Part shown: one piece after another, positions 40,180 to 44,983 of the stretch
Layout: each line of letters starts with the position of its first letter
Position numbering within the stretch: position 1 is the first letter of the stretch
DNA from: a virus
Direction: 5' to 3' (one strand)
Virus record (IMG/VR): IMGVR_UViG_3300043395_000903
Location: 1-44,983 of that record
DNA length: 44,983 nucleotides
Position numbers and translations under genes: made by a program
The notes under the pieces: generated by a model
What the model was told of the DNA's origin: nothing
Database searches by the model: none
What the model saw: the letters and a program-made list of their open reading frames with translations, nothing else

Positions 40180-41154
40180 TCACTCTTCGTCGTCCCAGTC
40201 AGCGACGATGTCGGCCAACTTGGACTTCTTGGCGGGCACGGCGTTTGGCTTCTCGCCACCCTTGCGCACTTCGGGTTCGCCACCATCGTCCTCGTCCACA
40301 GCGGGCTTGGCTTTCGCCTTGGCCGCTTTGGGTGCCGGTGCTGGCTCGTCCTCTTCTTCAGCCTCGACCTTGGGCGCGGCCTTGGTGGGCTTGCCCGGGA
40401 TCGACAACTCAGCCTTGGGCTTGACGCCGTCAGCCTGCGCAACCGTCATGGTCACGGCACGCTTGGCATCATCGCTATCGGCTTGTTTCTGCACGGTGGC
40501 GTACTCGTCTTCTTCCAGCCAGCGCACGGGCGTAAAGAACAGTTTGGGAGACTCGGCCTTGGTGTCGAACTTCATGCGGGTGACAATCTGCTCGGGGTTC
40601 ACAGGCGGGGTCTGCACCGCGAGGAAGCGGGCATAGGCTTGCAAGGGGCGCTTGTCGCCATCTTCTTTACCGAAGATGCTCGTGGCAGGGAGCGTCAGTT
40701 GCAACACATCGCCTTCGAGGTTGTTGGCCAGAGCCACAGCAAGACGCTGTTGGAAGCGGCAGGCGCGGCTGTTGCCGTTGCCTGAACCTGCCTCGTTCTG
40801 GGGGCAACCCATACAGGTTTTGTTTTGCGGAGCCTTGATGGTAGCGTCGGGCTTCTCGCCATCGTTAGACCAGCAGTCGGGACCGCTGATGCGCTCGGGA
40901 TCGTACGCACCCTCGTAGAAGATGCGGCTGACTTTGGGAGCGGCTTTGACGATGACGACATCAAGATGGCGGTCATCAATCGAGGCAATCTCTTTGCCAC
41001 CAGCGACGAGTCGGAAGACCCCGCCTTTGATGGAGATGCGCTTGACTGAGGCACCAGTACCGCCGCCGGTCAGGGCTTTGGCGGTGTCGGACAACTCGTT
41101 GTTACGAGCAAATGCGGGAACATTGGATGACGAAAAAAGCGTGATGTTACTCAT
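40180..41154 (-). CDS. Zinc-cysteine protein with acidic tail, SSB-like
   Basis: A 324-residue protein. The first 230 residues look beta-rich (VKRISIKGGVFRLVAGGKEI, HLDVVIVKAAPKVSRIFYEG), with four Cys (94, 114, 117, 132; TCMGCP) that could bind zinc. A Lys/Ala/Glu/Pro-rich linker at 245-305 leads to a very acidic end, DIVADWDDEE. A DNA-binding body with an acidic tail is the plan of phage single-strand DNA-binding proteins such as T7 gp2.5 and T4 gp32. Its place between helicase and primase genes supports that role. Family membership is inferred, not shown. Confidence 0.6.
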   Translation of the reverse strand: MSNITLFSSSNVPAFARNNELSDTAKALTGGGTGASVKRISIKGGVFRLVAGGKEIASIDDRHLDVVIVKAAPKVSRIFYEGAYDPERISGPDCWSNDGEKPDATIKAPQNKTCMGCPQNEAGSGNGNSRACRFQQRLAVALANNLEGDVLQLTLPATSIFGKEDGDKRPLQAYARFLAVQTPPVNPEQIVTRMKFDTKAESPKLFFTPVRWLEEDEYATVQKQADSDDAKRAVTMTVAQADGVKPKAELSIPGKPTKAAPKVEAEEEDEPAPAPKAAKAKAKPAVDEDDGGEPEVRKGGEKPNAVPAKKSKLADIVADWDDEE

Positions 41155-41161
41155 GATTGCG

Positions 41162-41587
41162 TTACTTTCTGATTGGTGTTACACGAATGTCGAACGACGT
41201 GATGGCGTTCATGCCCGGGGGTACTAGCCCCGGATTTTCCTCAAGGAACTGCGCCATGTTGGTTTGGGCGATGCGCTTCTCCAACAAGTCCACGACCTGA
41301 TGCTCAAGAACAAACTTCTTGAACGAGTCCCAGTCTTGTGTGTTGTAGCGCGTCGACTTCATCAACGACACAGTTCCACTAGAGGTTCTTACCGACGAGA
41401 GCCCAAGGGCTTTCATCTGATCTTTGATGGCCATGCGAAGTTCAGTGCGCTGTTCTTCAAGGTCAGCAATCTCTTTGTCGAGTGCCGCTTGACGCGCTTT
41501 GATCTTTGCATGGATGGCGACAAGTTTATCCAGCGAGATGGTATCTGCTGGCGGCGCTATGTCTTCGCCGTCTTCGATGTCAGTCAT
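41162..41587 (-). CDS. Coiled-coil protein of the replication block
   Basis: A 141-residue protein. ATG 41587 has AAGGAG at good distance; the open frame further upstream crosses the candidate promoter and is not used. A long N-terminal coiled coil (LDKLVAIHAKIKARQAALDK, EIADLEEQRTELRMAIKDQM) is followed by a small C-terminal domain with VRTSSGTVSLMKSTRYNTQD and VLEHQVVDLLEKRIAQ. Coiled-coil proteins of this build lie next to replication or recombination genes in many podoviruses. Its role is unknown; accessory or SSB-partner function is possible. Confidence 0.68.
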   Translation of the reverse strand: MTDIEDGEDIAPPADTISLDKLVAIHAKIKARQAALDKEIADLEEQRTELRMAIKDQMKALGLSSVRTSSGTVSLMKSTRYNTQDWDSFKKFVLEHQVVDLLEKRIAQTNMAQFLEENPGLVPPGMNAITSFDIRVTPIRK

Positions 41588-41607
41588 TTGCTTTCTCCTT
41601 TTGTGTT

Positions 41608-41650
41608 TGTCTAGAGTTAGACAGTGTACATGAAATTTTTGTTCGCGCAA
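41608..41650 (-). promoter_or_regulatory. Candidate promoter with an operator-like palindrome
   Basis: On the minus strand, TTGCGC (41650-41645), 16 bases, then TACACT (41628-41623). The -10 touches a 6-bp palindrome TGTCTA-ACTC-TAGACA (41623-41608) placed at the expected transcription start. A regulator bound there would block RNA polymerase. The -35 hexamer TTGCGC is the same as in the candidate at 6565. It lies ahead of the coiled-coil and SSB-like genes. Confidence 0.4.
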
Positions 41651-41657
41651 CCCCCTT

Positions 41658-43229
41658 TCATGGCTTTAAGCCGTTATAAATTTCAGCCTCAAACATCGCT
41701 GTCAGAAGATCGTTGTCATCAACCTTGGCCGTCAGCGCCTTAAACATTTTGCGTTCAATCGGTGAACTCTGGATATGGATAACGGTTACCTTGTCGCTGT
41801 TCTGACCCTTGCGGTCAGCCCGGGCGATGGCCTGAATGTACTGCTCAACCGACATCAGGGGGCCGTAAAAGATCACGGTGTCCGCCGCAGTTAGGGTAAT
41901 CCCGTGTGCCGTGGCTTGCGGTTGCATCACCAGTATGCGCGGGTCAGGGGTGTTCTGGAACCGCTGGATGATGTCGGCACGCTTGGTCGCCGTCACGCCG
42001 CCGTGGATGACCTCGGCAGTGATGCCGCGCTTGGTGAGATAGGCGTGGATGGTGTCGATGCTTGAGCGGAACAACGCAAAAATAATCACTTTCCTTGAAG
42101 TCTCCTCCAGCACCTCCTCGATCACGCCAAGGCGTGGCCCTGCATCGAACTCGACCACCTCTTTGTCGTCGTTGTAGGCGGCGCCACAACTGATCTGCAA
42201 GAGTTTGCTCACTACAGTAGCGGCGTTGACCGCTGTGATGGTGGTCCCTGCGGCCTGCACCAGCATCTGCTCTTTGAGCAGGTTGTAGTATTTGTTCTGT
42301 TGCGGGGTCAGCGGCACCTCGCGTGTCAGCGTCATGACAGGTGGCAGGTCCAAGCATTGCTCTTTGGTGTACCGGATGGCGGGTTGCAAGGCGTTGAACA
42401 CCTGCTCACGCGCATCTTTCTTTGGCATCCACTTGAACATGGTCGCCTTGTACATGACTTGATCGCGCCACGCCGTGAAGAACTTAGGCACACCATCGGG
42501 GTTGACCAGTTTGGCCAGACCAAACGCATCGGCAGGCGACTGCGATGCGGGTGTTCCCGTCATCATCCACAGGTATGTGTTGGGGCCGACGATCGACTTC
42601 AAGGTTTTCCATCGCTTGGTGGTCGCGGTCTTGTAGGCGTTGGCCTCATCCACGATCACCAGATCGAAGCGTCCGTCGTTCTTGATCTCATCTGCAATCA
42701 GGTTCAGCCCTTCGTAGTTGCACACCACAAAATCGTAGTCAGACTGAATCATCTCGATGCGCTTGGCGGCTTGTGCATGGTGGGCGACGATGGCCGAGCG
42801 GTGGATGATGGAGTTGTTGAGATCGCTCATCCATGCCGAGTGCATGATCGACAGTGGGCACAGGATCAACACACGGCGCACAAGGCCGCGCTCCATCAAG
42901 TAGTCAGCCGCCCACAGGGCAGAGAGCGTCTTGCCAGTGCCGGGGTCGTTGAAGACGAATGCGCGTTTGTTGAGTGTGAGGAAAGCCGCCGTGTCCATCT
43001 GGTGGGACATGGGCTTGTAGCGACCGGGCCACTTGTATCGGCGTGTGATGGGTGAGGGCACATCCTTCACGCCAAGGTTGCGAAGCACACGGGTCTCGTC
43101 GAGTCCCCAGTACACCGCGATGCGGTAGGTGTCACCGTCTTTGTCGAGTACCTTGTGTTTGGGAATGATGCTGTATTTATCGGGGTTGCGGGTGCGAAAG
43201 ACAACCGCTTTGTCTTCTAGGATTTCCAA
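41658..43229 (-). CDS. SNF2-type superfamily 2 helicase
   Basis: A 523-residue protein starting at TTG (43229), with AGGAG eight bases upstream. Helicase motifs are in order: Q motif region SHQ (75-77), Walker A NDPGTGKT (94-101), DEAN (194-197) in place of DEAH, TGTPAS (224-229), and motif VI QAIARADRKGQ (466-476) with two arginines. This is the SNF2/RapA-like group found in many phages, where it probably remodels or unwinds DNA during replication or recombination. The length is normal for phage members, without extra domains. A TTG start is rare in this window and could limit expression. Confidence 0.85.
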   Translation of the reverse strand: MEILEDKAVVFRTRNPDKYSIIPKHKVLDKDGDTYRIAVYWGLDETRVLRNLGVKDVPSPITRRYKWPGRYKPMSHQMDTAAFLTLNKRAFVFNDPGTGKTLSALWAADYLMERGLVRRVLILCPLSIMHSAWMSDLNNSIIHRSAIVAHHAQAAKRIEMIQSDYDFVVCNYEGLNLIADEIKNDGRFDLVIVDEANAYKTATTKRWKTLKSIVGPNTYLWMMTGTPASQSPADAFGLAKLVNPDGVPKFFTAWRDQVMYKATMFKWMPKKDAREQVFNALQPAIRYTKEQCLDLPPVMTLTREVPLTPQQNKYYNLLKEQMLVQAAGTTITAVNAATVVSKLLQISCGAAYNDDKEVVEFDAGPRLGVIEEVLEETSRKVIIFALFRSSIDTIHAYLTKRGITAEVIHGGVTATKRADIIQRFQNTPDPRILVMQPQATAHGITLTAADTVIFYGPLMSVEQYIQAIARADRKGQNSDKVTVIHIQSSPIERKMFKALTAKVDDNDLLTAMFEAEIYNGLKP

Positions 43230-43247
43230 AATGCTTTCTCCTGAGGA

Positions 43248-43493
43248 TTAGAATTTTTCTGCAAAGAATTGGCTGACGGCCTTGTCAAACTCATAGATGT
43301 CAAACGAACCGCCTTCGCCATGGAAGGACATGATGATCACTTTGTCTTTTGTGCGCCCCACCGTGTAGTTGGGAAGGGTGAGCATGTTGACTGAGTTTTT
43401 CTGCGATTCTTCCCACACAAACTTAGCATTGTTTTTGCCGATCAGTTTTTGCTCGGCAGGTGGGAGTGCGTCCCACCATGCGTCAAATGTCAT
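43248..43493 (-). CDS. Small hypothetical protein
   Basis: An 81-residue protein whose ATG overlaps the previous stop (ATGA). It starts TFDAWWDALPPAEQKLIG, with Trp-rich helix and then a beta part (VGRTKDKVIIMSFHGEGGSF), ending in a helix (YEFDKAVSQFFAEKF). It has no Cys and no catalytic pattern. It lies between an HNH-like gene and the helicase gene. I do not recognise it. Confidence 0.6.
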   Translation of the reverse strand: MTFDAWWDALPPAEQKLIGKNNAKFVWEESQKNSVNMLTLPNYTVGRTKDKVIIMSFHGEGGSFDIYEFDKAVSQFFAEKF

Positions 43494-43714
43494 TTGTTGT
43501 CTCCTCTGTTGGATGAACGGGCACGCAAGCGGGTGTTGCCGGGTGTGGACTTGCCGCCCTTGCGCATGGGTTTGATGTGGTCGATGTCTTTGCCTGCGCG
43601 GTCGATACCTTTTTTGTCATACACACGCCGAGCCTTCTGCCGCTCGATCTGATCCTTGTCCTCACCACGCTTCTTCTGAAGTTGGTACTCGTGTTTCCAG
43701 TCTCTGGTTGCCAT
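43490..43714 (-). CDS. Small HNH-like protein
   Basis: A 74-residue, basic protein with AAGGAGA before the ATG. The C-terminal half GKDIDHIKPMRKGGKSTPGN, then TRLRARSSNRGDN, looks like a beta-beta-alpha HNH core: Asp-His in DIDH, the N-terminal Asn of the motif in PGNTRL, and SNRGDN where the last His or Asn ligand would be. HNH nucleases cut DNA; many phages place one near packaging or replication genes. The last catalytic position is Asn rather than His, so it may be inactive or of an N-variant type. Confidence 0.5.
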   Translation of the reverse strand: MATRDWKHEYQLQKKRGEDKDQIERQKARRVYDKKGIDRAGKDIDHIKPMRKGGKSTPGNTRLRARSSNRGDNK

Positions 43715-43724
43715 GGCGGTCTCC

Positions 43725-43988
43725 TTATTGCTTTTTCAAAGCGATGTTGAAGTAGAAGTTGGGTGTGCCGGTAATGGGTGTGGCAGTGAACCCCATCTGT
43801 TTGAGCGCGGCAATACACGAGTCGTTGCTGATGTATGTGCCCATTTGCTTCTCGATGATGTGCTTAAGACCGTAACTTGTCACTGTTTTGTTGACGGTCT
43901 TGCGCTTGGATGCGTGCCCGTTTGACACCCACTCCAGCACCTGTTGCATTTCCACAGGGCTTGTCGAATCGTCTTTAATGATGTCCAT
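43725..43988 (-). CDS. Small hypothetical protein
   Basis: An 87-residue protein. It contains VLEWVSNGHASKRKTVNKTV, then SYGLKHIIEKQMGTYISND and a beta end (ATPITGTPNFYFNIALKKQ). The block with SYGLKH, YISN and FNI recurs in small phage proteins as I recall, without known function. It may be a small winged-helix-like protein, but this is only a guess from the helix-strand order. There is one Cys. Confidence 0.6.
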   Translation of the reverse strand: MDIIKDDSTSPVEMQQVLEWVSNGHASKRKTVNKTVTSYGLKHIIEKQMGTYISNDSCIAALKQMGFTATPITGTPNFYFNIALKKQ

Positions 43989-43990
43989 GT

Positions 43991-44662
43991 TCAGTTCCTT
44001 CTCGGTTTGTGATGTTCACAGGTTTTGACAGGACACCACCCGCACAGCGGTGTCGGCTTGGGGTTCCACACCCCAGCCTCATGCGCTTGTTCGATGCGGG
44101 CAACGCGCTCCCGATAGTCCCACCAATACTCCTCGGCCTCGCCCACCATGAAACTGGCCTTGGCCATGTCGTTCTTGACCACGAAGAGCAGGGCGCCCGA
44201 CACACGACGGATGTGCGGGAAGTGCACGAACACCATCAGCGCCATGAGTTTCAACTGCTCCCGGTCAGGGTACTTGTTGTTGCCCGACTTATAGTCGACC
44301 ACGCGAGCGGTCAAGTTGTCGTCGTCAATGATGAGCAAGTCAGCGATCCCGCGCACCCACACATCTTTGTCGAGGAACCCGCAGGGCTTCAAGTCTTTGG
44401 TCACACCCATCTTGTACTCGCAGAGTTTGCGCCCGGGTTTGGCCTTGAGCACATCTAGGGTGTCTTGCATGAACTCAAACTGGGGAGGCAAAGGTGTGTT
44501 GTCTTGGATGTACAACTCAGCCGCCGTATGCAACTCTTTGCCGTAGATGGTCGCCTCGGTGTCGGTGAACGGGTAGTTCTTGAGAACCTTGACCTCATGG
44601 TACCGACGGGGGCAACCCTCATAGTCTTTGAGGGCGCTGTGCGACCAAGTCACATTCTTCAT
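43991..44662 (-). CDS. Cas4/RecB-like PD-(D/E)XK nuclease
   Basis: A 223-residue protein. Nuclease residues: H45 (GKELH), E82 (CEYKM), D108 (RGIADLL), D123-x-K125 (VVDYKSG) and Q136 in REQLKLMAL. Four cysteines, C17 (EGCPRR), C207, C210 and C215 (CGWCPVKTC), match the iron-sulphur cluster layout of Cas4 and related exonucleases. Such enzymes degrade DNA ends and serve replication or recombination in phages. No CRISPR genes are nearby, so a CRISPR role is not supported. The start overlaps the stop of the upstream gene by four bases (ATGA). Confidence 0.85.
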   Translation of the reverse strand: MKNVTWSHSALKDYEGCPRRYHEVKVLKNYPFTDTEATIYGKELHTAAELYIQDNTPLPPQFEFMQDTLDVLKAKPGRKLCEYKMGVTKDLKPCGFLDKDVWVRGIADLLIIDDDNLTARVVDYKSGNNKYPDREQLKLMALMVFVHFPHIRRVSGALLFVVKNDMAKASFMVGEAEEYWWDYRERVARIEQAHEAGVWNPKPTPLCGWCPVKTCEHHKPRRN

Positions 44663-44850
44663 TGGGGGTCCTTTGGGGGTTGAAACATGTCGTGGATTGG
44701 GATGTGGCCGATCTCAACCTTGCCGTCTTTCGTGTGCGATAACTTAACTACGCCTGTTCCAAACATCATCGCCTCAAACGCGGCGGCAAATGCGGCCTTT
44801 TGTTCGGGCGTCACGGCTTCGCCGTCGTCGTCAAAAACTTCAATCACCAT
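44659..44850 (-). CDS. Small hypothetical protein
   Basis: A 63-residue protein. ATG 44850 has GAGG seven bases upstream; the open frame further upstream lies across the end of the next gene and is not used. The sequence is acidic at the front (VIEVFDDDGEAVTPEQ), with a helix AAFAAAFEAMMFGTG and a beta end (KDGKVEIGHIPIHDMF). It has no Cys and no motif. Its overlap with the nuclease start and close spacing suggest coupled translation. Not recognised. Confidence 0.6.
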   Translation of the reverse strand: MVIEVFDDDGEAVTPEQKAAFAAAFEAMMFGTGVVKLSHTKDGKVEIGHIPIHDMFQPPKDPQ

Positions 44851-44851
44851 G

Positions 44852-44983
44852 TCAAAACCTCGCTGTGCGGATGGCCGCTGACAGGCGGCGAGCAAACTCT
44901 TCGACGAACGACTCGCGGTTGTTGAGTTCGTGTTCGCCCATGCTGTGCAGTATGGCATGTGTCAACTCGTGCCAGAAGGTGTC
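44852..44983 (-). CDS. Zinc metallopeptidase-like protein, cut by the right edge
   Basis: The minus-strand frame is open from the window edge to a TGA at 44852-44854, giving 43 residues with no start inside the window. It reads DTFWHELTHAILHSMG, then ESFVEEFARRLSAAI. HELTH is a zinc-binding HExxH and the downstream FVEEFA supplies a Glu at a suitable distance for the third ligand. This is the pattern of small phage zincins of the ImmA/IrrE or SprT kind. The N-terminal part is outside the window. Only one base separates it from the next gene. Confidence 0.68.
   Translation of the reverse strand, partial: DTFWHELTHAILHSMGEHELNNRESFVEEFARRLSAAIRTARF

Noticed and set aside
43991-44662. Evidence for a CRISPR-Cas system from the Cas4-like gene
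   Set aside because: No other cas gene and no repeat-spacer array in the window.
1-44983. tRNA or rRNA genes
   Set aside because: No cloverleaf-like segment or rRNA sequence was noticed by eye; a tRNA scan was not possible.

Overview
The window is one continuous piece of a tailed double-stranded DNA phage (Caudoviricetes), most likely a podovirus-like virus of a Gram-negative aquatic bacterium. The evidence is the gene order (portal, small proteins, scaffold, decoration-like protein, major capsid protein, adaptors, fibres, lysis genes, internal virion proteins), the absence of tail-tube, sheath or tape-measure genes, the GH108-type endolysin with a GTA-type holin, and the dense packing with many ATGA/GTGA overlaps and GGAG-type ribosome sites. 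The relation to uncultured freshwater or marine podoviruses is inferred from recalled family resemblance; no search was run. No integrase, repressor, tRNA gene, CRISPR array or insertion sequence was seen. Terminase and DNA polymerase genes are not in the window. The portal gene is cut by the left edge and a metallopeptidase-like gene by the right edge, so the genome continues on both sides.

Layout. (1) 1-5937, plus strand: head genes, including a GroES/Cpn10-like co-chaperonin between portal and scaffold. (2) 5938-6685: a terminator, a 2-oxoglutarate/Fe(II) oxygenase gene that looks base-poor in G+C, a near-copy of the same terminator, then a candidate promoter and a hairpin-rich leader. (3) 6686-9439: small virion-type proteins, several of them Lys/Gly-rich, plus small membrane proteins. 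(4) 9441-12985: head-tail adaptor and neck proteins. (5) 12996-19297: a fibre and adhesin region. It holds a collagen-like S74 fibre directly followed by a second 2OG-Fe(II) oxygenase, a protein of twelve exact 20-residue repeats, a fibre with an (Asn-Ala-Thr)6 tract, a Gly-rich adhesin-like protein and a cupin. (6) 19317-21165: membrane protein, lipoprotein, holin candidates and endolysin. (7) 21179-28636: large tail or stabilisation protein, a TNF/C1q-like protein, a GNAT-like protein and three internal virion-type proteins. (8) 28653-36284: a 2543-residue presumed ejection protein carrying a zinc-metallopeptidase motif.

At 36284/36285 the orientation flips with no spacer between the convergent stop codons. 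From 36285 to the right end all genes are on the minus strand and form a DNA-metabolism module. Reading in the direction of transcription, this runs: a metallopeptidase-like protein (partial), a Cas4/RecB-like PD-(D/E)XK nuclease, small proteins including an HNH-like one, an SNF2-type helicase, a coiled-coil protein, a Zn-cysteine protein with an acidic tail (SSB-like), a small anchored protein, an HTH protein and a primase-helicase with AEP-like (PrimPol) motifs.

The points most worth following up are the oxygenase next to the collagen-like fibre, the terminator-bracketed oxygenase cargo gene, the 12 x 20-residue repeat protein, a short Gly-Gly motif shared by at least eight different virion-type proteins, the Cpn10-like protein, and the giant ejection protein with its internal protease motif.
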